Positions 1 to 10,743 of a stretch of DNA of 64,000 bases are shown piece after piece. Source of the stretch: Macrophomina tecta (taxonomy: Eukaryota > Ascomycota > Dothideomycetes > Botryosphaeriales > Botryosphaeriaceae). Below the pieces are notes generated by a model. That model was given only the letters and a program-made list of their open reading frames with translations, ran no database searches and had not been told where the DNA came from. Made by a program: the position numbers and the translations under genes. Every line of letters begins with the position of its first letter. The stretch's first letter is position 1. The stretch spans positions 1,054,001-1,118,000 of the forward strand of contig JAKSGN010000021.1 of assembly GCA_024180945.1 (NCBI GenBank), read 5' to 3'.

Positions 1-868
1 ACGGTCGTCGGGCGCCTGGACACCTTGCAACCGCCTCACGGAAGCTTAAATGGAAGAAGCCGCGCACACATGCACTGACCACACCACGGGGTTTAATCCT
101 AGGCTCTGATTGGCGCCTTGGCAGGTGTAAAAGGCCGTATTTGTTTCTGTGCCAGAGCCTTTGCGGCCTTGTGTTCCAGAAGGTCTATCGAATGGAATAC
201 CCCGCTTGATCCTTGAAGGATCTTGTCGTATAGCTCGGCCCGATTTTGTGACAACTGGATTGTAAATAGCCGCGTCAGATCTCGGGCCGACCGAATCGTC
301 ACTCTTGGTGTATGTTACGACGGACCCGACCGTGTTGGGTTTCAGTCAGCGCGTAAGACCATTCGGCCAACCCCCCGTCGACTCTCAGTCGACAAAAGGT
401 GCAGCAATGATCAGCCCGGCGGCTGATCGTGCCCCAACAACTCTATATACAGGTAGGTCCGTGACAGTGTAATCATGCTAGGCAGTGTTGTTTTTCCGTC
501 TCTCGACGCATAGTCCCAGAAAAGTAACGGCTAATGCCTTCAGTGAGTCCTACTGGAAAAGGCTTGATTTTGTAATCAACTTCGCTGCAGCTCTGTATGC
601 ACTGTGAAGTGTTGGCAAAGTAAGGACGTCGTAGCTTCTAGAAGAGGTATCTTTCTCTTGTATGAGCTGATTTCACTCGCGGAGGAGCTACCCTTCATAG
701 GATCTAGGGGCAAGTCAAGTCTAGTTGAGCAAGGCAATTGTTGGATTGAACACGAATTACGCTAGGCTTGCATTCGAGCTGATGAGTGCGTAATAGTACA
801 TGAAGCTCCCTTCTGATTACCTCCCCGTGAACGCGTGCGAACTCTGTCCAATCTCTGCACAATGTCTT
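1..868. other. No supported gene at left edge
   Basis: I see no convincing gene here. The open frames are short (67 codons or fewer) and show no signal peptide, recognisable motif or splice pattern. The stretch from about 430 to 870 lies downstream (3') of the first small secreted protein gene, which reads leftward on the minus strand. Confidence 0.5.
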
Positions 869-1246
869 TCAATCACAGTGAACCTTCCGGATAACCGACC
901 CGCCTTTGTACATGAACTTAGAATCCGTCGGGGGATCCGGAACTCGTCCCATCCACTCCCTTAACCGCCAAAACCGGATTCCGCAGTAGCATTTTGGATT
1001 CAGGTTGTTTTCGTCATTGCAATTGTCGCACCAGTACGATTCGTACTGGGCACCCTGGCCCAGGCGGTTTTGGTTGTTCTTGCTGTACTGCTCGTACCAC
1101 GGGACGAGAGCTTCGCACTTTGCTTGAAGGCCGGCGTCGTTGTAGCCCTTGCAGGCATATTCGGTGGTCTGAAGAGTGGCGAGGAATTGCTGGCAACCAT
1201 ACGCAACTCCTACGAAGAGGAGAGGAATGAACGAGGAGCCTTTCAT
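869..1246 (-). CDS. Small secreted cysteine-rich protein, tandem family member 1
   Basis: This encodes 125 residues from an ATG at 1246, with no intron apparent. The N-terminus is a typical secretion signal (hydrophobic stretch ending near VAYG), followed at once by CQQ. The mature part has 8 cysteines, a CxxC pair (CDNC), then a CYC...FWRLREWM core, and it ends in HCD. The same plan recurs in the three neighbours at 2868-3254, 3880-4340 and 5072-5488, all on this strand, so these are tandem duplicates. The even cysteine number, small size and secretion signal fit an extracellular effector-like protein. I recognise no named family, so the role is inferred from form only. A membrane anchor is absent. 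Confidence 0.8.
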   Translation of the reverse strand: MKGSSFIPLLFVGVAYGCQQFLATLQTTEYACKGYNDAGLQAKCEALVPWYEQYSKNNQNRLGQGAQYESYWCDNCNDENNLNPKCYCGIRFWRLREWMGRVPDPPTDSKFMYKGGSVIRKVHCD

Positions 1247-2867
1247 GATATTCGTTTGTGGTGAGGCTCCAGAAAGAGGAAGAAGATGGAGAGATTGTTT
1301 GCCTGATGGCTAAGATCGTCACCAGTGTTTTTACTTTATCCACATACCATAGCAGCGAGGGAGTCATGGTACCGGCCCAACTCGTGGATCCGAAATGAGA
1401 CCGAGCAAATTCGATGATGATTCAGAAAAGGTAAGTGAGATGGGGGCTGAACTCGTATTGCTGCGGCAACTTCCAGGTGCCTACCTTTGCTGAAGTGTTC
1501 CTTGAACTTTTGTAGATCCCGTACTTTACACGATTCATGGATGTAAATATATCGAGATGAGACCTTCGTGCTCATACTCTCCACATGCTGCCGGGGAACA
1601 TGCACAGAAAACTGATCTCATGTTGGCCCCGAGCTAATTCCTTTCCAGACCGACAAGCTATGGCAAAGATCTGGAGCGATCCTTTACTCCGGACGGAAGT
1701 TCCCAGATGATTAGCAACCCTGAACACCTGTGGAGAGTGATTTTTTTTTTTTTTTTTCGGAGCAAAGTCAGCAATTCTGTATGCTAAACCATCCAAACAG
1801 TGAATTATAACTGCCTGCTTTCTGCAGCAGCCTCCGTTGTCACTGATGCTTATAACAAGACATGAGATCTATTGAGGGATGAGATTGAAGAGGAAGTCAC
1901 ATATACAAGCGTAATTGGATATTGAAGGCCGCGTCAACTGAGCCTTCCGCTAAACAAAGTCGATCAGCAACGCCTTCTCGAGTCACTCCTGTACCTCCCT
2001 TCTCGGAATTCCCGCACCGGTCAGAAAGGGCAAGTTCGTGATCGGATGTCGTTGCCGGGAAAGAGAGCGCCGCAATGCCTCGTGTGGCTGCTAGCATGAC
2101 TCGAGCATCTATTTAAGCACGAAACAGCCAGTTCGGGAGTCTGTGCACTACACCCTGTGATGATCCTGCAATGACCAGCTCGCACACACATTTCTTAAAG
2201 ACGCCACTTGAACGTACGGTAGCCTATAGCATGCGCACGTGGTTGGAAGAATCCGTACCTTTCCATGGAGGCAGATACGGCATCATGTTTGTAGGGTAGT
2301 GACACCACTAACCGTCTACTGCCTGCGATGAACTCCTTTTCTCTTTTGAACATGTGTCATTGCTTGCAGTACGAAAGCGAAGTCAATCACCGGGTACAGT
2401 CCTTGCGGAAACTCAAGTGCTTCGGGGCATTCACCAGCGGGTTGCCATGATAGGGTTGTTCGGGTGTTCCTCAGCTGCAGGTGTAGAACATCCCTACCGG
2501 TGGTAGTGTTAATTCTGGTCCTCGTTTAGCGCTGGAATTTTGGGCAATCAGTGATACGTTAAGATACGAATCAATCGACACCAGCGAACATAAGCGGGTT
2601 ATATGTGAAGCATGCGTGAGTTCATATGATTTGAGGTCTTGTAGCACTCATCCGAAGCTACGGTTGCTTGATATCCTAGAAGTAGTACCTCCCCAAATTC
2701 CACGGTTGCTTGCTACCTGAAGTATTGTTCAGGCATCTCTCGTGGAAATTTTCCTTCCCCGACCATGGCATTCCCATACTTTGTCTCACTCGCCTCAATG
2801 GAAATAGGCGCTTAAAAGATTTAGTGATTACACTACGGATTGGGGGAGGACTAGAATACCTCACGAT
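1247..2867. other. Intergenic, with an 18-base T run near 1741
   Basis: About 1.6 kb between family members 1 and 2. It should contain the promoter of member 1 at its left end. There is a long T homopolymer near 1741-1758. I found no further copy of the W-R-x-R-E-W core on either strand and no other supported gene. Confidence 0.45.
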
Positions 2868-3254
2868 TTAGTCGCAATCAATGTTCTTGTGATTGATCTT
2901 GCCGAAAACATCTCCATTCTTGTCGTAGGACCAGATATCGTCTTCAAGGTAAGGGATTGTTGTTCCCATCCACTCCCTGTAACGCCAGAAAGTGATGTGG
3001 CAGTAGCATTTGGGATTCTTTGTATCGCAAGTGTCGCAAGACGTGGTTCCGGAAATATCGTGGCCAAGACGAGCACCGTTGGCCCGGCTGTACTCGATGT
3101 AGTCGTACGTCAAATCGAGGCAAGTGTTGCGCCAATGGCCAGCGTCAAGCTCGCATGCGTCTGCTTTGGAGATGAACCCAACTTTCCACTGCTGGCAACC
3201 GTAGGCAAAGCCGAAAAGGTTGCAAACAAGGAAGACTGGAAGAAAGAATTGCAT
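2868..3254 (-). CDS. Small secreted cysteine-rich protein, tandem family member 2
   Basis: 128 residues. The frame is open upstream to 3506, but the ATG at 3254 is chosen because it puts a clear signal peptide (MQFFLPVFLVCNLFGFAYG) at the N-terminus, exactly as in the other family members. The mature part starts with CQQW and has 8 cysteines, a CDTC pair, a CYC...FWRYREWMG core, and ends KNIDCD. It is most like member 1 in the first half and shares its C-terminal HKNIDCD with member 3. A secreted effector-like role is inferred. No homologue is recognised by name. Confidence 0.82.
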   Translation of the reverse strand: MQFFLPVFLVCNLFGFAYGCQQWKVGFISKADACELDAGHWRNTCLDLTYDYIEYSRANGARLGHDISGTTSCDTCDTKNPKCYCHITFWRYREWMGTTIPYLEDDIWSYDKNGDVFGKINHKNIDCD

Positions 3255-3879
3255 AATGGGCAAGGATTTTGGAGGAAAGAAGCTGTCCACCGAAGCGATC
3301 AGATGGGAAGGCATTTTTGTATATATGTGTGTCACTATTACCGGCTCAGCGGAGTGCTGGTGCCACTCAGTCTTGAATCGATTGACATGGGACACGGCCT
3401 CTTTTCGGGCTTCGACCTCGTGTTGGAGCCACACATGTCGCACTACCCACCAATAATCGTCCGAGCTGATACAAGTGCTGGAGAATAAACGACTGATCGT
3501 TGGCAATTGCTCGCCTTAGTGGCCGATTATTCAACATCTAGCCGTTTCAGAATGGCTCGCATCATGGGTGGAATGACATGGAGATTGTTGAACTTTCATG
3601 TCATATTAATCAGAGATGCTGGAGTATTCTTGAGATTACAGTAACTGCAATTGCTTCGCCGGTAGACAGGTAATAGTGGATGAGGATGAGGCCCTTTTTT
3701 CTTCATTTTTTAGACTTCCGAGTTATTCGGTGTATATCGCAATGAAAGAATCTAGGGGACGTTGTTTATATCTTGATTAATGATATTTGAATTGGCTGCC
3801 CAGTAAAATAGCCCTGCCCGTCCGAGGATGTCCAACCCAACAGTTCCCAATAGGCACTATCACATCACCATTGGATTAC

Positions 3880-4340
3880 CTAGTCGCAATCAATGTTCTT
3901 GTGGCCCTGGAGAAGTCAACATCAAGTCGCCACCTTTGGTTGAAGGGGATACTCACAGTGTCGTACCAGCCATTCAGTCCGTTATCCGGGTCAACACGCT
4001 CCCACCCCGAGGGCATTTTCGGCCATTCTGAGGAACCAGGCTCGTACATCCACTCTCTGAAGCGCCAGGCGCGGACCGTGCAGGTGCACCACATCTCGCC
4101 ACTGTCTTCACAGCTGTTGCAAACGTTATCCGCAGTGAATGCTCCTCCCCAGACCTTTTCGTGGGATAAACTGTAGGCCCGCATGTTGCCCTGGATCTTC
4201 CAGCAGTCACCGTCAATGACGGACTTCTGCGTCTTGCACGGGTAGTATTTGTACCACTCCATGTACTTTTGGGTGCAGGCTTCCGCAGTAGGAGAGTAAA
4301 GAGCGAGCGTAAAAGCCACGAGAAGAGCGAGGCCCTTCAT
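3880..4340 (-). CDS. Small secreted cysteine-rich protein, tandem family member 3 (one intron)
   Basis: The model is exon 1 at 4340-3957 and exon 2 at 3906-3880, with a 50-bp intron (3956-3907; GTGAGT to CAG), giving 136 residues. The intron is inferred because splicing gives the C-terminus GHKNIDCD, matching member 2, while read-through gives an unrelated tail. The start at 4340 gives a clean signal peptide (MKGLALLVAF...) before ACTQ. It has 8 cysteines, a CNSC pair, CTC and the AWRFREWM core. The last exon is nearly identical in DNA to the 3' end of member 2, which suggests recent duplication or gene conversion. Probably secreted; function unknown. Confidence 0.78.
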
Positions 4341-5071
4341 GGTGTTGGTGTTGAGGCGCAAAGAGAGCCTGACGGAAGCTTTGGCAGTGCGAAGGGAGTG
4401 AGATCTGCTCGCGCTTGATGCTTTATAAAATGATGTCGGTCAAGAATTCCGTAACAAGTCATGTCAACGTGAGATCCACGATTCGTCCACATGGAAGGGA
4501 AACGACCAAGACGAAGTGGTCCTGTGCTTTTGCAAGGCGCACAGCATGTTCCCCTTGTTCGGAACGATCCTTCGGCTGAATTACACCGAACACGGCACCG
4601 AACTTGAAACAAACATAAAAATGGACAGTGGGTCTTGAGCGGGCCCTGGCATACATCATTGCCTTGACCGCCTCACGGTATCACCCGAGATCAAGAAGAT
4701 CCGGGTTCGAATATTCAATAATGGTGCTCTTCCAGCCCTCGTCCTTCCGAGCATCAGGTATTTCGTGCCGACATAGCTACGTCTGCAGCTTCCCGACAGC
4801 TCGGGGACGTAGGTTTGACGTTCAATAAGCTGGCATGTAAAACCAAAGCGCTCGACGATAATTAACTATGTTTCTTCATTGAAAAACTATGGCACTCAGA
4901 CGTTACAGAATCTTGAATGAGAATTTTATGATTATAGAAAGCTACAAATCCGCCTCTGACATTCCTTCACCACGTGCATGAATTTCGGCCTCGTCGCAGT
5001 GTTCTCGAAATTAGAAGTGGCTAGAAAGTCTATTAGTTACCGGGTGAGTAGAAGGGCGGATGCACAAGCCT

Positions 5072-5488
5072 TTAGTCGCAATTGACGGTGCCTGGACCGT
5101 AAACACGGTCGTGGAGCTTCCAACCGTCGAAGCTGGGCAGCGAGCGGTGCTCCATATCGGTTTGCCACTCGCGATACCTCCAGGCAACAACGTTGCATTG
5201 GTAGAAAATGCAGTTAGCGCTGTCGTCGGGGAGAGTACCGCCAGCAATGACGAGCTCAGCAGTGATGTCTCTGCCAAGTTGATTGTGGGTCTGGTCACTG
5301 AGCTCCACAAAGGGCTGGCGGAACGTTACACATTCCCTCGCAGCACGCTCCTTAATAGCCGGCTGAAGACCTTCGTTACAGTTGGCGTATTCTTTGTAGT
5401 AGATGTAGTATCTCTGCTTGCAGGCAAGAGAAAAGGTAAAGAAGGAAAAGAAGGCGGCGAGCCACAAGGGGAGGGTGCAAAAACGCAT
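5072..5488 (-). CDS. Small secreted protein, divergent tandem family member 4
   Basis: 138 residues from the ATG at 5488; the frame is open further upstream but only this start yields a signal peptide (hydrophobic LPLWLAAFFSFFTFSLA) before CKQ. It keeps the AWRYREWQ core and the C-terminal NCD of the family, and its last bases (tagtcgcaat on the plus strand) match members 2 and 3. It has only 6 cysteines against 8 in its neighbours: the CxxC pair is not conserved and the core differs (REWQ, not REWM). This is the most diverged copy. Function unknown; extracellular location inferred. Confidence 0.78.
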   Translation of the reverse strand: MRFCTLPLWLAAFFSFFTFSLACKQRYYIYYKEYANCNEGLQPAIKERAARECVTFRQPFVELSDQTHNQLGRDITAELVIAGGTLPDDSANCIFYQCNVVAWRYREWQTDMEHRSLPSFDGWKLHDRVYGPGTVNCD

Positions 5489-7466
5489 GTTTGTTCGCGG
5501 AGAGAGCGAAGATTCGACACTGCCTGAATTGATTGAGGGCACGGGAGATAATAAGAGATGCCAACAGTGCATGTTCCCATACCAGAGGACCCGTGCCTTC
5601 CGCCGCGGACGCTGATGGATTTGCGCAAGAGTCATGTTGTGTCATGAAAAATGTTCATGACTAGGTGACGTGCCGCACGTGTGAAGGCGTGAGGCTCAAG
5701 TGATCCCAAGTAGTTCGGTAGGGTCTCGACATAGGCTGCATTGCACGCCGTATTCTGGAATGACCTGTGGATCGTAGATGAGGGTTCGGCCCGACATGCA
5801 GGGGTTAACTTCTGCAAGGCGCTCGGGAGCGCTTGCCGGGAAGGGGTGATGCTTGTGGCGAGTCAGTTGCTTGTGTATGGCCTGTGCTGAGATCCGCCAC
5901 CGTGCATTGCGGTGTTGTTAAAAAATCTTGGCCCGCTTGTATGACTTTGACAAAAATTTGATAGCACCAATAAAAGTGAGTAGATATAACGCGTGGGTTA
6001 CTCTGGGTGACGGAATTCATGAGGCCAGACACGAGGTGGAATTGCTGTGCAGTGTCCAGCGGAAGCGCTCGCGCAGACATTGCCTGCCAGCTCATGTCTT
6101 CGTGTGGAAGAGGGCTTTGCAAAAGTCACTCAACCTTCTACAAAATCTGTTCTTTTGAGGTTCTGACTGTCGCCATCCATGGTGTAGACTGGAGGAGGCT
6201 GCTGCCGTTCAACCATCTCCTGAGCGCCTCCAGTGGCTCGGGAAGCAATCTAGTGGCTGCTTCGGAGACATGCGCATGTCGAATATTTCATTCTTCTAAC
6301 GTGGATTGCGGCAAGCAAAGAAACCCTTCCAATGCCGTGGCATCCCGTTTCTCGGAGCGGCTGTTTTTGTATTTCGCTAACCGGAAACAATAATCCTACC
6401 TGACGGAATCATTCATTCGCGATCTTCGGGCACTATTTGGTATCTTCAAATATCTGACGGATCACTTGCAAGAAGATTAGGGAATATATAGCCAAGCTGC
6501 TAAGTTTAAGCAAGCTTCCCGTGACTTATAAAATGATTTAAGCGCTATATATTTGCGTCCGTGCCCGGAAATCCTGTTCCCAACCAAACGAAATATCCCG
6601 ATCGTCCGTCGGAGTTCCGAGCCCAATTTTTTTTTTTTTTTTTTTTTGGGAGGAGAAATCAATCTTACCCAGCTCTAGAACCAAAATTCTCCCTTTGCCC
6701 CACGCTACAAACAAACTTCCACATTTATGGGCCACTGTTGTAACTTGTGCAAATGGAACCTGCGCGGAAGGGAGGGGAATGTGCATGGTGTGTTCTCCAA
6801 GAAAAAAAGAAAAATGCAAGAACGTTAAGATAGTACTGGTCCAGGTCGACTGCTGAGAGACCGAGGCGGGATCCTTAATCGGTCTGTCTGTTTTATCTTG
6901 TTGATCTGTCTTTGCATGGCCTATCTTACCCCATGGCCTCGAATGGATAAGTTCTTCACTGACGACATACGGAAAGTTGAGGTGAAGTCGAAATGGCATG
7001 GGATATGAGCACGCATTTACTCTCATTGCCGTTGCAGATGTTGAGGCCCTGAATTTCTCTGCTTCTTCGTGGGATATAATTCTTGACGCCTCTGCACCTC
7101 ACCGCTTGCTAGGATTACAGACGATAAGTACATGAGGCTAGTACAGTTCAATATTACAGCAAGGAAATACGACAGTGAATGGCCAATTAGGCTCTCCTTG
7201 TGGATAGTGCACGGATCGAGTGGTTATTTTTGGACTCGTTGCTTTCCCGAAACGGGCTCGCTCCGGGGACTCCGCGAAGAACTGGCGGCCACATCCAGCA
7301 AATTTGCCAATACCACAGCGGGGCAGAAATCCTGCGTGGTGCCATTGCAAGACACCGTGGTCTGGCTCTGCTGTCTGGAGAGATGGTGCAGCTTTTTTAG
7401 CATCCAAAAGTTTGTATTTTCCGCAGAATTTTCCAGAGCAGAAGTTCCTCATCGTTCGCCCGCACA
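5489..7466. other. Intergenic about 2 kb, T-tract at 6627
   Basis: No gene is supported. A T homopolymer of about 23 bases sits near 6627-6649. Open frames on both strands are short and overlap one another without motifs. The right end (about 7200-7466) should hold the promoter of the plus-strand gene at 7467. Confidence 0.4.
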
Positions 7467-8114
7467 ATGTTCAGCCTCAATTCAAAATTTCCCACTCTCT
7501 TGCTGATTCTTGGCACCCTCGCAGAAGCGCAACAATGCTACACGCCCAAGCATGACTCGAAGGCGGACCCCAACTTGCAGCCATGCAGGAACTTTCCCAT
7601 CTACCATCCTCATCTTTCCTGCTGCCCCGCAGACGCAATCTGCCTCGACAACGGGCTGTGCCTGACACCGTCAAGCAATTCTTTAGAGATCCTGCAGTAC
7701 CGCGGATGCACGTGGAATTGGGGTGTTGGCCAAGCCTGCCCCGGCGCCGAGTATTGCAGGTTGAAGAGTAGGTTTACATTCTGCTTAGGGGTCGACACGC
7801 TGACGCCCGGTGAAGATGCAACCGGTTACCAGTACCCCGTAGGCAGCGTATTCAACATCATTCCATGCTCGTCCGGAAAGTACTGTTGCTCAGTCGATGA
7901 AGTATCCAACGACTGCTGCGCGAACGAAGAAGACACATTCGAGGTCAGCTGGGGCCCCATCCGCGACTCTACCACCACCAGTTACTCCACGTGGACGTAC
8001 ACCACCACGGCCTACGAGACAACCACCGAGACGGTGTGTCCGGCGACTACAGAGACGCTCTCTTATACAACGCCCGTCGCAAACCCCACGCCGGGTGCGA
8101 GGTTCGTTGCATAG
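7467..8114 (+). CDS. Secreted cysteine-rich protein with Thr/Ser-rich tail
   Basis: 215 residues from ATG 7467. A signal peptide (LLLILGTLAEAQ) precedes a cysteine-rich region of about 120 residues with paired CC motifs, CLDNGLC, YRGCTWNW and a final CC. A Thr/Tyr-rich stretch follows (TTTSYSTWTYTTTAYETTTE). This plan resembles fungal surface proteins that have a cysteine-rich head, a Thr/Ser linker and then a membrane helix with a cytoplasmic tail. Here the frame stops right after the linker with no helix, so the gene may be truncated, may continue by a missed splice, or may encode a truly secreted form. The neighbouring decayed gene at 8485 supports local decay. Confidence 0.65.
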   Translation: MFSLNSKFPTLLLILGTLAEAQQCYTPKHDSKADPNLQPCRNFPIYHPHLSCCPADAICLDNGLCLTPSSNSLEILQYRGCTWNWGVGQACPGAEYCRLKSRFTFCLGVDTLTPGEDATGYQYPVGSVFNIIPCSSGKYCCSVDEVSNDCCANEEDTFEVSWGPIRDSTTTSYSTWTYTTTAYETTTETVCPATTETLSYTTPVANPTPGARFVA

Positions 8115-8484
8115 GGCTGCAGCTAGCGGAGGTGGACGAGGTTTCAATTTGGCAGCGTCAGAGAATTATCAGAAATTGCTGGTAAGACCGCAGGTGCAAT
8201 GATTTGTCTTGAAGAGGCTTAGTGATATGTGTAAGCAAATGGATATCCTTGTAATTGCAAGAGAAATATAGCATGCCATGCCGCTTCCGACTTGAAGAAC
8301 TTACACACTTCTTCCGCAAGCCCGAACCTCCGCACGCCGCAGTTACCCGGAGCCACTTGGCGGCGCACCTTTCTGGGCTGCTTGTTCGTCAACATTTTCA
8401 CGCCGGAGTGTTCCAATTGTTCAAGCTGCAAAACATTGATCGTCGGAGAGAATAAGCCCCCAAAAGGCTCATTGATTACTCCGG

Positions 8485-9470
8485 CTACACTTCTTCCTGC
8501 TCAAGTACTCCAAACTTGCCCGTACCGCCCACCCCCGCCTCGCTCCAATCCTTTTGCTGACTGTTGATGTATGAATACGTTGGTTTGTCGTTTGCGTCGA
8601 GGTACTCAAGAGAAGCCCGCGTGGAACCCAAAGTCTTCTTTTGCTCCACGCTGTCAAGCCCGTAACTCACCCTTTTTCAGTCTTGACTCTTCGTAGGCGG
8701 CTGAATTGGCTTCCTCAAGTACATACTTAGCTTCAACAGCTCTCAGCGCTTAGAGATTGTGAATTTTGAGCTACGATTTCTGGAAGTTGCCAAATTCGTG
8801 AATCAGCGCTGGCAGAGCAGCTTCGCAGTGGCCTGTCGGACTGTCATATCCGTAGCATATGTGCAGCGGCATTGATGCTTTGCCAACACGGTTCATTTTC
8901 TTATCTCCTCATCCTGAGGGATGATTGCTTGGCTTGGTGTCAAAAACTAGTGGTCCTGGCCCAGCCTTTAGTTCCATGAACGGTAGTGGTATTGCCTGCA
9001 GCGTCTGAGGGCCTTCTTTGTTGCCATTCTCCAGAGCCTCAGCCAGATCCTCAATACTGTCCAGTAATTTCCGAGTACCTCCCTATATTCTCTTAACGGG
9101 TGCGATCTTGGGGTTGCCAAAATAAGTGGTGGACTGGTCATTGGAGATGCAGCCGACAGAAGGTCGGGGGACTCAGGAGTGTCCTCATTTGGGGCTTAAT
9201 CTCCAGAAACAGAACTTATTAGCAGATGGCTCGTAACTAAAATTTTCTTCTTTCATCGCTTTCTGTAGGGCGAGGGCTACTATCATTGTGGGGTGGAAGG
9301 GGAAGAGTCACTGCGCAATCTGTTTCTTGTCAAGCCGGCCAAAAACTTACGATATGCAATTGGCCGGATCATTACCTTCTGGAATATTGAAGACCGCAAA
9401 AGTCGTCTTGGCGAGTTTCTCGAGCGAAGAGGCGGCGGGAGCATCGTGGCTTTGGTCACTGGTGGAGAGT
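8485..9470 (-). pseudogene. Decayed gene of unrecognised family
   Basis: Reading the minus strand from about 9470 down to 8485, one frame keeps protein-like sequence interrupted by several stops. Pieces include KLAKTTFAVFNIPEG, a possible GTAAGT...CTACAG intron (about 9350-9265), YFGNPKIAPVKR, LLDSIEDLAEALENGNKEG, GYDSPTGHCEAALPALIHEF and EAKYVLEEANSAAYEESRLK. A one-base shift near 8670 leads into a last open piece ending at 8485. Codon-level continuity across in-frame stops is the evidence for a former gene. I do not recognise the family. Confidence 0.5.
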
Positions 9471-10210
9471 CAACGGAGAGAGATCATCGGCGCTGAAACT
9501 CATACCAGCTGCATGCTTTGTTGCTGCACCGACATCGCTCCGTGCTGTCTTTATCAGCCGCAAAAGCTAAACAGAAGTATGCTTCCCACTACTTTCTGTG
9601 GCTTTGCCGTCGGAGAGAGCTGTGGCAGGGTCAGTCGAAAGACGATTGACAATGAAAAGGTCGTTTCCCTCCTGAACCACGTGCTGTCCATTATGGGTTG
9701 TTGGATGCGCCGGCTCTAGATATATTCAGAGGGATGAGACTTCAGAAATAGCATGAGACTAACTCTTATTCAAAGTGGGGTGGGACTGGCTGCAGCTATA
9801 TTGGCTGCAGACTCAGCAGAAAAATGAGCAACGCCAAGCTGAACGTAAGATGGACCTTATTGAAAAACTGCCAGAGAGCTGATTCTGCGCATTTCTCTTT
9901 TGGAACCTCATATTGTCTGAAATGATAAGTAGCAAATGTATGGCTTCTGGATCGTGTGCCCGCAATTTAATGAGAGAAAGGCTTCTGGCGCCGGCCCATA
10001 GGGGAACGGGCTGTCTTTGCTATCGGGAACCAGAATATTGGACGTGACCGGGTGGCTAGCATAACTGTGCGCATACATGTCCGACCAGGCGGTAAGTCTT
10101 CAATGCAGACATTTGAGGCCCATGGCGGAATCCATTAAAATGCAAGTATTCATGAGAACTTGTTGGAAAGAGTCTAATTGACAGCCCAGTATAATTGATA
10201 AAGGCAAGTT
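9471..10210. other. No gene seen
   Basis: No supported coding or RNA feature. It lies between the decayed gene and the first transposon fossil. Confidence 0.4.
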
Positions 10211-10341
10211 GGCATGCCTTATAGCAGAAGGCCCTAAGGGATCCTCTCATACCTATTCCAGCTACTGGGGTAAAGCGGTCGTGTAACTCGCTTGCGCGCT
10301 AAAACAGGTACGCAACGAGTCTCAAACAAATCTTCCAACAG
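10211..10341. repeat. Dispersed repeat copy A (transposon fossil)
   Basis: This stretch of about 130 bp, from GGCATGCC to CCAACAG, is similar along most of its length to 25705-25863 inside the broken oxidase gene. The conserved heart reads like acctattc..ctact.gggtaaa followed by c.ggt..gtaacgagt. Copy A continues to the right into sequence with a possible transposon frame, so it is likely one end of a larger element. Confidence 0.65.
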
Positions 10342-10395
10342 AACTCTTTGCATTTTAGCACTAAATTTTAAGGCCAAAACTTGCCGCAATGCCAA

Positions 10396-10743
10396 CATGG
10401 ACACCGCTTTTAGCCCTCCAGAAAGCAATAATGCTACCAGGTCCATAGATTTCCAATAGTTTGTAAAAGAATTATCTGCAGAAATACTCTCGCAAAGCCT
10501 AGATAGTGTACCAGCTGTCGGGCGCGCAAACGAATGGAACTGTTTCGGAACCGGACTAGCGCACTCACGCAGGTGGTTTGTGACACCCTTTACTCCACTT
10601 GCTTAATACGCTTTGCCTTGAATGTACTAGCACGACGCTTTTCCCGGGCCACAGACTCTTTAACGTCCGTCGCTATCTCGACACCCACCGCTTACCCTCT
10701 TACTATAACTGTTGAACCAAACTGGAGAAGAAAGGTTTTTTGA
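10396..10743 (+). mobile_element. Possible transposon coding remnant
   Basis: Directly right of repeat copy A, an ATG at 10396 begins a frame (MDTAFSPPESNNATRSIDF) that continues through a stop into FVKELSAEILSQSLDSV and then loses coherence by about 10740. Its position next to the dispersed repeat suggests the start of an element's gene. The family is not identified. Just downstream there is a short hairpin (GTTGGCC-ATAA-GGGCCAAC) near 10765. Confidence 0.3.

Noticed and set aside
2868..3506. Long upstream extension of secreted protein 2 (212 codons)
   Set aside because: The extension has no homology to the other family members, and only the internal ATG at 3254 gives a signal peptide.
4645..4740. 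Possible tRNA gene (ccgggttcgaata)
   Set aside because: A T-loop-like GGTTCGAAT is present, but the flanking stem does not pair and no acceptor or anticodon stem can be built.
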